A DNA stretch of 11,135 bases from Candidatus Shapirobacteria bacterium CG06_land_8_20_14_3_00_40_12 (GCA_002780135.1 PEWA01000030.1:684-11818); one strand, 5' to 3'. Shown: positions 1 through 6,926, counted from the first letter of the stretch. Made by a program: numbers and translations. The notes: a model not told the origin generated them from the letters alone.

Positions 1-250
1 TAAATCGACTTTCGCCCAAGGTCACCGAAAAATCTAATTCTTTTTCCTTGGAAAAACGTTTTTGTTGTTCCTCATCCAAAAGTGACAAAATCATACTTTG
101 CATGTCCTCGTTACCCGATCGGGAAAAATTACTGATGATTTGCAACACCCCGTTCACCCGCAACGACGGTAATACATCTGAAGTCAAATGTATATCCGAC
201 GCCTTATTAGCTACCGCCAATTTCAACAATTCTTCAATTTTTGAATGCAT
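1..250 (-). CDS. pilT: PilT-type retraction ATPase, N-terminal part
   Basis: Only the first 83 codons are in the window; the gene runs off the left edge. The visible protein begins MHSKIEELLKLAVANKASDI and continues with IHLTSDVLPSLRVNGVL, which is the standard opening of PilT/PilU ATPases (a helix, then the ASDIHL strand and a PAS-like N-terminal domain). The Walker motifs lie outside the window. PilT hydrolyses ATP at the cytoplasmic base of the type IV pilus to disassemble the pilin fibre and drive retraction. The ATG lies 8 bases after the pilB stop with no Shine-Dalgarno, so it is probably translated from the pilB transcript. PilU or a second PilB-class ATPase cannot be excluded from this fragment, but the opening fits PilT best. 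Confidence 0.85.
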   Translation of the reverse strand, partial: MHSKIEELLKLAVANKASDIHLTSDVLPSLRVNGVLQIISNFSRSGNEDMQSMILSLLDEEQQKRFSKEKELDFSVTLGESRF

Positions 251-258
251 ATTTTTAT

Positions 259-2007
259 TTAGTATTGCGCCACCCGCAATACTTCCTCCATGGTAGTCAC
301 CCCTTCTAAAACTTTAACGTAACCATCCTGCTTCATTGTCAGCATCCCTTCCTCCATTGCCTGCCTTTGAATCGCTGCCGCCGAGGCCTTTTCCACAATG
401 AGTTTGGCTATCCGCTCCGTTATCGGCATCACCTCATAAATAGCAATTCGTCCAAAATACCCGGTGTTATTACACTTTTCACAGCCGACAGGTTTTGGTA
501 CCGTCATGGCCTTTCCTTCTTTTTTCCATTTATCAGTCACCATTTCATAAATCGGTCCCAGAGTATCCCTTAATTCTTTTTCTATTTCTGCCGTCATTTC
601 TGTTTGGGCCACACATTCAAGACAAATTCTTCGCAATACCCTTTGTGCCACCACACAAGTTAGGGCTGAAGTCAGCAAAAACGGTTCTACTCCCATATCC
701 AGCATCCGTGGGGGAGCGCCGCTTGCATCATTGGTGTGTAAGGTGGAAAAAACTAAATGGCCGGTTAACGAGGCATTAATTGCCAGTTCAGCCGTCTCCG
801 TATCCCGAATTTCTCCCACCATAATTATATTTGGATCCTGCCGCAAAAAGGATCTGAGAGCCGAAGCAAAAGTCAGACCGGCCTGAACATTAACCTGGAC
901 TTGATTTACTCCTTTCATCTGATATTCCACCGGGTCCTCAATTGTCACCACGTTCACCTTGGGCGTCGCCACTTTGTCTAATACTGAATATAAAGTAGTC
1001 GTTTTTCCAGATCCTGTTGGCCCGCAAACAATAATAATTCCATGGGGTCTTTCAATTGCTTCTACTAAATTTTTTAAAGCCAATCCCCGTAAACCCAAAT
1101 CCGGCAATGATGGTACTTTTTGAGCCTTTCGCAACAACCGCATGACTACTTTTTCGCCATAGGACACCGGTAGGGTTGAAATCCGTAAGTCTACTTCGTT
1201 ACCATCCACCGAAAAATTAAAGCGTCCATCCTGAGGTACTCTCTTCTCATCAATTTTTAAATTTGATAATATTTTTACCCGCGATACCACTGCCTCCAAC
1301 ACATTTCGGGGTAATACGTATTTTTCCTGTAAGATACCATCAATTCGATATCTTATTCGCACGTTGTCCTCCATTGGTTCAATGTGAATATCAGAAGCCC
1401 GTGATTTGAAAGCATACTCCAACATGGTGGTGACAATCTTGGCAATTGGCGCCTCGGCTGACACCCGACGTCTTTTTTCATTCTCTACTTTTATATCGTC
1501 AACTTTACGTTCATCCAAAGCTTTGGTAACCTCCGTGGTTATTCCTTTCTCCCTTTCGTATTTTTCCCGAATAAAGGAATTAATTTGCTTGGCCTCGGCC
1601 ATCACCGTTTTAATTTTTAGACTTGTCTTTTTTTCCAAGAATTCCACCGTTTCCAAATCCAGTGGATTGCTCATCGCCACCCACAGCGACTTATCTTTAG
1701 GATCCATTTTATAAGGGACAACCGTGTATTTTTCGGCTACACTCTGCGGTACCAATGCCAATGCCTCCGGGGCAAAACCAATAGTAGTTAAATCTACGAA
1801 AGGTACCCGTAAAAATTCTGCTTTGGACTTTACAAAATCAACATCGGATACTAGTCTCATTTCCAAAATTATTTCTTCCTCACTCTCGCCACTTCCCATC
1901 TGTCGCAATACTATTTCTTTAGCTTTTTCTGAAGTGATGAGATTCTTTGCCACCAAAACATCCGACAGACGCTTGTAGGTTAAACCAGCCTGGGGCAGTT
2001 GATTCAT
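259..2007 (-). CDS. pilB: Type IV pilus assembly ATPase PilB/GspE
   Basis: This is the extension ATPase that powers pilin polymerisation from the inner face of the membrane. The 582-residue product has an MshEN/T2SSE N-terminal domain (about residues 8-145), a linker, then the secretion ATPase core. The core shows SRASDIHIEP near 202-211, Walker A GPTGSGKT at 329-336, TIEDPVEYQ (Asp box), Walker B with IIMVGEIRD at 394-402, and the His box GHLVFSTLHTND. Two Cys pairs (462/465 and 509/512) form the zinc-binding tetracysteine typical of PilB/GspE. The frame is open further upstream to 2091, but that would overlap the divergent holB. The ATG at 2007 puts the family N-terminus (LTYKRLSDVLVAKNLI) in place and has a -10-like hexamer 6 bases before it. 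The gene is followed directly by pilT, as is usual in pilus operons. Confidence 0.95.
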   Translation of the reverse strand: MNQLPQAGLTYKRLSDVLVAKNLITSEKAKEIVLRQMGSGESEEEIILEMRLVSDVDFVKSKAEFLRVPFVDLTTIGFAPEALALVPQSVAEKYTVVPYKMDPKDKSLWVAMSNPLDLETVEFLEKKTSLKIKTVMAEAKQINSFIREKYEREKGITTEVTKALDERKVDDIKVENEKRRRVSAEAPIAKIVTTMLEYAFKSRASDIHIEPMEDNVRIRYRIDGILQEKYVLPRNVLEAVVSRVKILSNLKIDEKRVPQDGRFNFSVDGNEVDLRISTLPVSYGEKVVMRLLRKAQKVPSLPDLGLRGLALKNLVEAIERPHGIIIVCGPTGSGKTTTLYSVLDKVATPKVNVVTIEDPVEYQMKGVNQVQVNVQAGLTFASALRSFLRQDPNIIMVGEIRDTETAELAINASLTGHLVFSTLHTNDASGAPPRMLDMGVEPFLLTSALTCVVAQRVLRRICLECVAQTEMTAEIEKELRDTLGPIYEMVTDKWKKEGKAMTVPKPVGCEKCNNTGYFGRIAIYEVMPITERIAKLIVEKASAAAIQRQAMEEGMLTMKQDGYVKVLEGVTTMEEVLRVAQY

Positions 2008-2009
2008 AC

Positions 2010-2015
2010 TATAAT
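2010..2015 (+). promoter_or_regulatory. Putative -10 box of holB
   Basis: A consensus TATAAT lies 11 bases before the holB ATG at 2027, which would leave a leader of only about 5 bases. I see no convincing -35 element and no Shine-Dalgarno. It overlaps the divergent pilB -10, so the two directions may compete for polymerase. Confidence 0.45.
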
Positions 2016-2019
2016 CATA
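2014..2019 (-). promoter_or_regulatory. Putative -10 box of pilB-pilT (leaderless)
   Basis: On the minus strand TATGAT ends 6 bases before the pilB ATG at 2007. Transcription starting about 6-7 bases downstream would begin at the start codon itself. No Shine-Dalgarno precedes the ATG. The hexamer shares bases with the opposite-strand -10 of holB (2010-2015). Confidence 0.45.
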
Positions 2020-2026
2020 GTAACCT

Positions 2027-2665
2027 ATGCTTGATTTTCCTTCAACACTTGTAATTGGAAAAAACCCCAAACTCTCCCTTGATTGTGTCAAAACTCTCCT
2101 CGATCGTATTGATCATCAACTCGATTCCAACCCTGATCTTCTAGTTATTGACCAGAACAGTGGCTGGAGTATTACTACTGTCCGAACCATCGGTGCTTTT
2201 CTCTGTCTTAAACCCTACAATCACTCCTCTCGGGTAGTTCTGATCCGATCAATCGAAAATCTGGAAACCGCCGCCCAAAATGCTCTATTAAAAAACCTCG
2301 AGGAACCGGGAAGTTTGCGCTTTTTTATCTTAACCACCACTAATCCCAAATTGGTTTTACCCACCATTATTTCCCGCTGTCAATTAATCTTTACTTCCAA
2401 TTTGGATAGCTCTGTTTCCAGCCCAAATTGGACTTTACCCAAAAATATTAAGGAAATATTAAACTTATCCGACAATGTGGGTACCGATAAATCGGCCATC
2501 AATTCTCTTTTACACGGGCAATTGCTTACCAACCAGCAACTCCTCCTGGATTCCGCCGACCCCAAAATTGCAAAAAATTTAAATCTTTTAATCAAATCAA
2601 TTGATCTAATCAACCACCATGTCGACCCCAAATTAGCCCTAGACTATTATCTGTTATCAAACTAA
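2027..2665 (+). CDS. holB: DNA polymerase III delta-prime-like subunit
   Basis: This looks like the delta-prime subunit of the clamp loader, which helps load the sliding clamp during replication. The 212-residue protein carries the AAA+ lid-side signature: RVVLIRSIENLETAAQNALL (residues 69-88), LKNLEEP (88-94), the sensor-1-like ILTTTNP (101-107), and LPTIISRCQ (111-119) with the SRC arginine-finger motif at 116-118. The N-terminal third is very short. The usual P-loop region is reduced to TLVIGKNPKLSLDC, which is not a functional Walker A, and the four-cysteine zinc module of gamma/tau and most delta-prime proteins is absent. The C-terminal collar domain is also short. Such minimal versions fit streamlined genomes. 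DnaX is unlikely without a P-loop. The gene is monocistronic, divergent from pilB. Confidence 0.8.
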   Translation: MLDFPSTLVIGKNPKLSLDCVKTLLDRIDHQLDSNPDLLVIDQNSGWSITTVRTIGAFLCLKPYNHSSRVVLIRSIENLETAAQNALLKNLEEPGSLRFFILTTTNPKLVLPTIISRCQLIFTSNLDSSVSSPNWTLPKNIKEILNLSDNVGTDKSAINSLLHGQLLTNQQLLLDSADPKIAKNLNLLIKSIDLINHHVDPKLALDYYLLSN

Positions 2666-2670
2666 ACTCA

Positions 2671-2688
2671 CCGGCCTTTCGGGCCAGG
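2671..2688 (+). terminator. Possible weak terminator hairpin after holB
   Basis: Five bases after the holB stop, CCGGCC can pair with GGCC-A-GG around a TTTCG loop (six pairs with one bulged A). It is followed by a T-rich but interrupted tract (GGGGTTTCTCCGCATTTTT). The tract is poorer than a classical intrinsic terminator, so the call is tentative; the hairpin separates holB from the next promoter. Confidence 0.35.
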
Positions 2689-2730
2689 GGTTTCTCCGCA
2701 TTTTTCCCTCATTTACTTCCAAAAATTTGC

Positions 2731-2736
2731 TATAAT
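2731..2736 (+). promoter_or_regulatory. Putative extended -10 of the fic gene (leaderless)
   Basis: TGC-TATAAT is an extended -10 (TGn plus consensus hexamer). It ends 8 bases before the ATG at 2745, so the transcript would have essentially no 5-prime leader. No Shine-Dalgarno is present. Confidence 0.5.
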
Positions 2737-2744
2737 ACCTCAAG

Positions 2745-3875
2745 ATGTTTTCGCCTGTTCTTACCATCAATAATCGTATTCTTAAAAATATTGGCACTAT
2801 CGAAGCTGCCCGGGCCATCATTGATGAAGCCCCTCTGATTCCTGCCTATGAGCGTCAATTTCAACAAGAAGCAATCGTGCGCACCGTCCACTTTGGCACC
2901 CGCATCGAAGGCAATGATTTAACTTATCAGGAAGTCGCCAAATTAATTGAAGGTCGGAACGTTACTGCCGGAGAGCGTGATATTCAGGAAGTTATTAATT
3001 ACCGGAATTGTATGAGTTACTTAGAGGAGCTCTGGGCTCTTTATGACGCCGGCATGCCTCTACCTGAAGAAAAATTTAACCCCAACTTAGACAAAAAAGA
3101 CCGGGTCTTTTTTTACAGTGAAACTATCATCAAAAAAATCCATGCCATCACTACCGACAAAATTATTCCCCCCACCGAAACTGGTAAATACCGTCGTCAA
3201 CAGGTAGTCTTAAAAAATACCCGCACCGGCGAAATCGCCCATCGTCCGCCGCCGGCTATCGAAGTACCCTATCTTGTCTCCGATTTTATCGACTGGATTA
3301 ACAGTGTCGAATCCCGCGAAATTCATCCGGCCATCCGCAGTGCCATCGCCCACTATATTTTAGTCGCCATTCATCCTTTCATTGAAGGTAACGGCCGTTG
3401 TTCCCGGGCTTTTGCCATTCTTCCGCTCTATGTTGAGGGTTACGATATCCGCCGTCTCTTTTCCCTTGAAGAACATTTTGACCGCAACGCCGAAAACTAT
3501 TACAACACCATTCAAGCTACCCACGAATTAAATTCCGATCTCTTCCGTCGGGATCTTTCCGCTTGGGTTGAATATTTTACTGAGGCCCTCGGTGCCGAAC
3601 TCTCCCGGGTCAGAGACAAAGTCCAAACTCTTTCCCGTGATTTAAAATTCAAACAAAAACTAGGCGGCAAACAGGTTCACCTGACCGAACGCCAAATAAA
3701 ATTAGTTGAATATATGCAACAATTTGGGGGATTACGCATGCCCGATGCTAAATCTTTACTTCCCATGGTTAGCGACGACACTATCTGGCGTGATCTCAAA
3801 AAACTTATCGACGATAAAGTCTGCATCAAAAAGGGTTCCACCAAAGGCGCCTACTATACCCTAGCTAGTGTCTAA
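2745..3875 (+). CDS. Fic/DOC family protein with C-terminal winged helix
   Basis: Fic enzymes usually transfer AMP from ATP to a Ser, Thr or Tyr of a target protein. The 376-residue product has the full catalytic motif HPFIEGNGRCSR at residues 210-221: catalytic His210, Glu214 for the metal, and Arg218/Arg221 for phosphates. It is therefore predicted active. A Fic_N-like segment at 45-60 contains TRIEGNDLT, matching the inhibitory-helix type of class II Fic proteins, with Glu55 as the likely inhibitory residue; the position four before it is Gly rather than Ser/Thr. Residues about 316-376 (LTERQIKLVEYM to the GAYYTL end) look like a DeoR-like winged helix, common in stand-alone Fic proteins. 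There is no recognisable antitoxin partner. The target is unknown. Physiological signalling or self-regulation is more likely than a two-gene toxin system. Confidence 0.92.
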   Translation: MFSPVLTINNRILKNIGTIEAARAIIDEAPLIPAYERQFQQEAIVRTVHFGTRIEGNDLTYQEVAKLIEGRNVTAGERDIQEVINYRNCMSYLEELWALYDAGMPLPEEKFNPNLDKKDRVFFYSETIIKKIHAITTDKIIPPTETGKYRRQQVVLKNTRTGEIAHRPPPAIEVPYLVSDFIDWINSVESREIHPAIRSAIAHYILVAIHPFIEGNGRCSRAFAILPLYVEGYDIRRLFSLEEHFDRNAENYYNTIQATHELNSDLFRRDLSAWVEYFTEALGAELSRVRDKVQTLSRDLKFKQKLGGKQVHLTERQIKLVEYMQQFGGLRMPDAKSLLPMVSDDTIWRDLKKLIDDKVCIKKGSTKGAYYTLASV

Positions 3876-3878
3876 AGT

Positions 3879-4181
3879 TTATCCGAAAATACTCTTCAAT
3901 AAGTCACCAAAATCTCCATCCATAGGGTCAAAACTTATCCGTCTTCCTGGTTTAGCACTTAAATCTTTCACAGGCCTCTCCTTCAGGTATCGGGCTGCCA
4001 ATCTTGCTGCCTGTTCTGGGTCATCGGTCTCAGAGGCATTACCTATTTTGTATCTTGGCAACAAAGCACCATCAGGTCGTACCAACATTGAGGTCTGCAC
4101 TGCATCTGGATTTATCTTTTGAGCCGTTAGAACCACAGCTCGTAAAGCCGTAAGACGTTCAGCAACTCTTTGATCAGCCAT
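3879..4181 (-). CDS. Unrecognised small protein, 100 residues
   Basis: I do not recognise this family. The product has an Ala/Arg-rich first half (MADQRVAERLTALRAVVLTA), a middle with SMLVRPDGALLPRYKIG, a helix with DDPEQAARLAARYLKER, and an acidic, Gly/Asp-rich tail ending FGDLLKSIFG. There is no signal peptide, membrane segment or metal motif. It looks like a soluble, partly helical protein. It converges on the fic gene with only 3 bases between stop codons. A plausible leaderless promoter (TTGATT, 17-bp spacer, TAATAT) precedes the ATG at 4181, which supports the start and the reality of the gene. Its amino-acid composition is richer in Ala and Arg than that of its neighbours. Confidence 0.6.
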   Translation of the reverse strand: MADQRVAERLTALRAVVLTAQKINPDAVQTSMLVRPDGALLPRYKIGNASETDDPEQAARLAARYLKERPVKDLSAKPGRRISFDPMDGDFGDLLKSIFG

Positions 4182-4189
4182 ATACGCAT

Positions 4190-4218
4190 ATATTACACCC
4201 CATAATACGTAAAATCAA
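4190..4218 (-). promoter_or_regulatory. Putative promoter of the 100-residue gene
   Basis: On the minus strand TTGATT (4218-4213) and TAATAT (4195-4190) are separated by 17 bases. The -10 ends 8 bases before the ATG at 4181, again consistent with a leaderless transcript. The -35 lies next to the stop codon of the upstream gene. Confidence 0.45.
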
Positions 4219-4220
4219 GA

Positions 4221-4526
4221 TTATATCGCGCTAACCACTCCAAATACTTTCTTTTCCAATTTTCCGATTCTTTCTCTATTTTCGTCAATATGATAGGTAG
4301 TAATTTCTCTAAACTCCTGATTATCCTTAACCTCCGTAATTAAACCGTCAACCATGTTATGCATTTCACTTAAAAATTTTGTTTGTTCATCCTTAAGTTC
4401 ATATTTTAATTTAGTGATTTCACCTTGCAACCTGGCATCAATAGTTGATAACAAATCCTCTCTTAATTTTTTCCCCAATTCTTCCCCATCCTTTTTTGTA
4501 AAATATTTATTCGCCACTTTCTTCAT
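4221..4526 (-). CDS. Small coiled-coil protein, 101 residues
   Basis: The product is highly charged and helical throughout, with heptad-like spacing from about residue 15 to 95 (EELGKKLREDLLSTIDARL, then TKLKYELKDEQTKFLSEM, and ENRERIGKLEKKVFG near the end). It has no Cys motif, signal peptide or membrane segment. Short coiled-coil proteins of this kind recur in CPR genomes, but I know of no function. It lies 39 bases upstream of the 100-residue gene on the same strand, though each has its own promoter-like sequence. It is divergent from ligA. The ATG at 4526 is supported by a promoter-like TTTACA and TAGAAT pair directly upstream. Confidence 0.65.
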   Translation of the reverse strand: MKKVANKYFTKKDGEELGKKLREDLLSTIDARLQGEITKLKYELKDEQTKFLSEMHNMVDGLITEVKDNQEFREITTYHIDENRERIGKLEKKVFGVVSAI

Positions 4527-4532
4527 ATCAGA

Positions 4533-4560
4533 ATTCTACTCCAAACTTTTTCCATGTAAA
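4533..4560 (-). promoter_or_regulatory. Putative promoter of the coiled-coil gene
   Basis: On the minus strand TTTACA (4560-4555) and TAGAAT (4538-4533) have a 16-base spacer. The -10 ends 6 bases before the ATG at 4526. The -35 overlaps the -10-like box of the divergent ligA promoter. Confidence 0.5.
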
Positions 4561-4562
4561 AT
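4557..4562 (+). promoter_or_regulatory. Putative -10 box of ligA (leaderless)
   Basis: TAAAAT ends 8 bases before the GTG start of ligA at 4571. No Shine-Dalgarno is visible. It overlaps the -35 of the divergent coiled-coil gene, so only one polymerase could occupy the site at a time. Confidence 0.4.
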
Positions 4563-4570
4563 ATATCTTA

Positions 4571-6556
4571 GTGATCACTCTTTCCGACCCCAAGCTCCAA
4601 AATATTTCTCCGGAAACTTTGGGTGAATTACTCATCGAAGCCAAAAAAGCTTATTACACTAGCAGTCGTCCGATCATGGATGATCACACCTACGATACTC
4701 TTGAAAACATTCTTCGCCAAAAACTGCCTTATCACCGCATCTTTACTAAGGTCGGCACCCCTAATTTTGATACCGGCTGGGCCAAAAAGTCCCACACCCA
4801 CCCCATGTCCTCCCAAAATAAAGTCAACACTCTTGATGATTTAATCCACTATTTTGAATTAAAAAAATTACCTCCCAAAACCAAATTTGTGGTCCAGCCT
4901 AAATGTGATGGTTTGTCGGTAGAAATCGAATATAAAAATGGTAAATTGGTTGGTGCTATAACCAGAGGCGACGGGTTGGTGGGAGATTTAATCACCCAAA
5001 ATGTGGTCAGGATGAAAAATTTTGTGGCCAATCCCCTAAACTTTTCCGGCTCCATCCGCTGTGAAATTGTGGTTACGTCTAAAGATTTCAAAAAGTTAAA
5101 CGTCATTGCGAGAAGTGAAACGACGAAGCAATCACCACAATGTGGAGATCGCCACACTTCGCTCGTGATGACATATTCCAATCCCCGCAATGCCGCCTCC
5201 GGCTTGTCTCAACGTCTTGACTCTAAATATGCGCACTTTTGCACCTTAATTCCCGTTGACATTATCTCTGTAGAGACGCGCGATCGTGCGTCTCTACAAA
5301 TAGAAACCGAGCAACAAAAAATTAACTTATTAAAATCTCTTGGTATTACTCCTGTCGAAACCCATCTTTGTTCCGATTTCAATGCGATTGAAAAAATCTT
5401 TCAGGATCTTTTAGTTAAACGTACCTCCTATCCTTTTGATATCGACGGTCTGGTTGTCAAAATCAATAATCTGGAAATTGCCGGAAAATTGGGCAGTTTA
5501 AATAACCGCCCCAAGTTTCAAGTAGCCTATAAGTTCCCCGCCTCTACTAATACTTCGACTATCAAAAACATTGTCTGGCAGGTCGGTCCCATGGGAGCCA
5601 TTACTCCCGTGGCCGAAATTGAACCCATTGAGCTTTCCGGTGCCATCATCAGTTTTGCCTCTCTTGCCAATCACGACCTCGTGCAAAAAATGAATCTAAA
5701 TATTGGCGACATTGTCCAAATTTCCCGCCGCGGTGATGTTATTCCCCATATTGAAAAAGTGGTTACTAAAGTTAACCCGGGCCATTCCGCTATTCCCACC
5801 CATTGTCCTGACTGTAAAAGTCTCTTGATCAAAGAAGGCAAAATGCTGCGTTGTCCAAATCAGAAAAATTGTCTATCCCAAATTATTGGCTCCTTAAACC
5901 TTTTTTGCCAAACTCTCAACATTCTCGGTCTCTCCGACAAAACCATCGCCAAACTTTACACCGTCGGGCGGGTGAAAACACCAGGTGACTTTTACAAACT
6001 CAAAGTCAGCGATATCGAGGATCTTGATAATTTAGGCGAGAAATCAGCCAGAAACATCATCAACCAGATTCAATCCAAAAAAACTCTCACCCTCAAACAG
6101 GTTTTTGATAGTGCCATTATTCCCAACTTCAGCTCCGCCCGAATCCAACAATTAATTACTGCTGGTTTCGACACCCCCACTAAAATCTTAAATCTGACCA
6201 GTGTTAATCTTCTAAAAATTAAGGGTTTTCAAAAAACTCTGGCCCAAAAAATAATCGATGGCATTGCTCTCCGCCGGGAATGGATAAATTCCATTTTATC
6301 TCAAGTACATTTGAAATTAGACATTAGAAATTTGACATTAAAAGGTCTTACCTTTTGCATCACCGGTACTCTCTCTGTCTCTCGACAAAAATTAATTGAC
6401 CTTATCGAAACCAATGGCGGTATCTTTGTTTCAGCGGTTTCCTCCAATACCAATTATCTTATCGCCAATTCTTCCTCTGATTCCGACAAATATAAAAGTG
6501 CTGTTAAATTTAAAATTAAAATAATTTCCGAAAATGATTTTCAAAAGTTACTCTGA
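4571..6556 (+). CDS. ligA: NAD-dependent DNA ligase with in-frame repeat insertions
   Basis: LigA seals nicks during replication and repair using NAD. Domains in order are: Ia (about residues 10-65, with EAKKAYYTSSRPIMDDHTYD), nucleotidyl transferase with the adenylation motif KCDG (Lys111) and TRGDGLVGD (131-139), IDGLVVK (291-297), OB fold (about 325-400, with SRRGDVIPH), a four-Cys zinc finger (412, 415, 428, 434), helix-hairpin-helix repeats, and a C-terminal BRCT domain (about 588-661, LKGLTFCITGTL). All key motifs are present, so it should be active. Oddities: residues 178-201 derive from a 72-bp palindromic element inserted between FKKLN and NPRNAAS, residues 234-243 (VETRDRASLQ) derive from a second palindrome, and a tandem repeat lies in the linker before BRCT. 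The start is GTG. The end overlaps the next gene by 23 bases. Confidence 0.95.
   Translation: MITLSDPKLQNISPETLGELLIEAKKAYYTSSRPIMDDHTYDTLENILRQKLPYHRIFTKVGTPNFDTGWAKKSHTHPMSSQNKVNTLDDLIHYFELKKLPPKTKFVVQPKCDGLSVEIEYKNGKLVGAITRGDGLVGDLITQNVVRMKNFVANPLNFSGSIRCEIVVTSKDFKKLNVIARSETTKQSPQCGDRHTSLVMTYSNPRNAASGLSQRLDSKYAHFCTLIPVDIISVETRDRASLQIETEQQKINLLKSLGITPVETHLCSDFNAIEKIFQDLLVKRTSYPFDIDGLVVKINNLEIAGKLGSLNNRPKFQVAYKFPASTNTSTIKNIVWQVGPMGAITPVAEIEPIELSGAIISFASLANHDLVQKMNLNIGDIVQISRRGDVIPHIEKVVTKVNPGHSAIPTHCPDCKSLLIKEGKMLRCPNQKNCLSQIIGSLNLFCQTLNILGLSDKTIAKLYTVGRVKTPGDFYKLKVSDIEDLDNLGEKSARNIINQIQSKKTLTLKQVFDSAIIPNFSSARIQQLITAGFDTPTKILNLTSVNLLKIKGFQKTLAQKIIDGIALRREWINSILSQVHLKLDIRNLTLKGLTFCITGTLSVSRQKLIDLIETNGGIFVSAVSSNTNYLIANSSSDSDKYKSAVKFKIKIISENDFQKLL
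5101..5172 (+). repeat. 72-bp imperfect palindromic element inside ligA
   Basis: The element begins CGTCATTGCGAG and ends CTCGTGATGAC, with further complementary blocks inside (GCAATCACC against GGAGATCGC). It can therefore fold as an imperfect hairpin, with a few extra bases on the left arm. It is exactly 24 codons long, stop-free in the ligA frame, and encodes VIARSETTKQSP followed by QCGDRHTSLVMT. This replaces the short variable loop seen in ordinary LigA between the KLN and NPRNAA motifs. From memory, CGTCATTGCGAG-type palindromes are abundant dispersed repeats in several bacterial groups; I could not check this by search. Confidence 0.75.
5269..5300 (+). repeat. 32-bp repeat with 30-bp palindrome, copy 1 (in ligA)
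   Basis: TGTAGAGACGC and GCGTCTCTACA are perfect inverted arms around a CGATCG centre, with a single G-T pair flanking the centre. As RNA the whole 30 bases could pair. The 32 bases are identical to 7013-7044 in pth. It is read in frame as VETRDRASLQ (residues 234-243) in a variable loop of the nucleotidyl transferase domain. The 30-bp core is ten codons. Confidence 0.85.
6313..6340 (+). repeat. 14-bp tandem duplication in the ligA linker
   Basis: Two adjacent 14-base units, GAAATTAGACATTA and GAAATTTGACATTA, differ at one base. They encode the stretch LDIRNLTLK just before the BRCT domain, so the duplication sits in an interdomain linker. It is a third repeat type in the same gene. Confidence 0.55.
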
Positions 6557-6923
6557 AGCCGCCAACTTGTTGGCCAATAAAATTAAAGAGGAAGGGATTA
6601 CTAATCCCGTTTTTACCTATATCAATCCCGACGCCAAAACATTTGCTCTTTTGGTCTCTCCCAATTTAGTTGATTTTTCCAACCTTAATTTAACTTCTCC
6701 CTTCACCCTTGTCATTGTTGATAATGGCTCTACTAATTCAATCGAATATAATGAATTTACGGACATTATCCGAAAATCTTATCCGACCACCAAAATAATT
6801 TTAGCCATTCCTGTCATCCCCGAATCCGAAAAAGCCACACTCGTTTCGGTTTGCGACACTCTCATTTATCTTCATGCCGATCCTTACTTTTTCTCCATCG
6901 ATCAGTTCTTTCCGGTAAAATAA
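6534..6923 (+). CDS. Shrunken phosphoribosyltransferase-like protein
   Basis: The 129-residue product resembles both ends of the COG1926-type phosphoribosyltransferase family. The start, IFKSYSEAANLLANKI, fits the family's FxDRxxAGxxLAxxL opening. The end, ILAIPVIPES followed by CDTLIYLHADPYFFSIDQFF, fits the family's AVPVAP...aDevvcL..PepFyAVGQFY ending. The middle catalytic part is missing, and the PRPP loop (normally VDDGIATGAT) is VDNGSTNSIE, so activity is doubtful. The usual length of the family is roughly 210-220 residues. It overlaps the end of ligA by 23 bases and is followed 3 bases later by pth, so it is co-transcribed and probably translationally coupled. It may have kept a non-catalytic role. 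The family match is by eye from memory of the consensus. Confidence 0.55.
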   Translation: MIFKSYSEAANLLANKIKEEGITNPVFTYINPDAKTFALLVSPNLVDFSNLNLTSPFTLVIVDNGSTNSIEYNEFTDIIRKSYPTTKIILAIPVIPESEKATLVSVCDTLIYLHADPYFFSIDQFFPVK

Positions 6924-6926
6924 ACC

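Noticed and set aside
1406..1978. Two open plus-strand frames opposite pilB
   Set aside because: They lie wholly within pilB on the other strand, with low-complexity Ser/Leu-rich translations and no start context.
2008..2091. Longer pilB start at 2091
   Set aside because: It would overlap holB on the opposite strand and add residues that do not match the family N-terminus.
2745..4181. Fic plus the 100-residue gene as a toxin-antitoxin pair
   Set aside because: The genes converge instead of forming an operon, the Fic protein carries its own inhibitory-type segment, and the small protein has no antitoxin motif.
5278..5290. HIP1-type GCGATCGC site in the palindrome centre
   Set aside because: The centre reads GCGCGATCGTGC, one base off the HIP1 octamer, and the longer palindrome explains it better.
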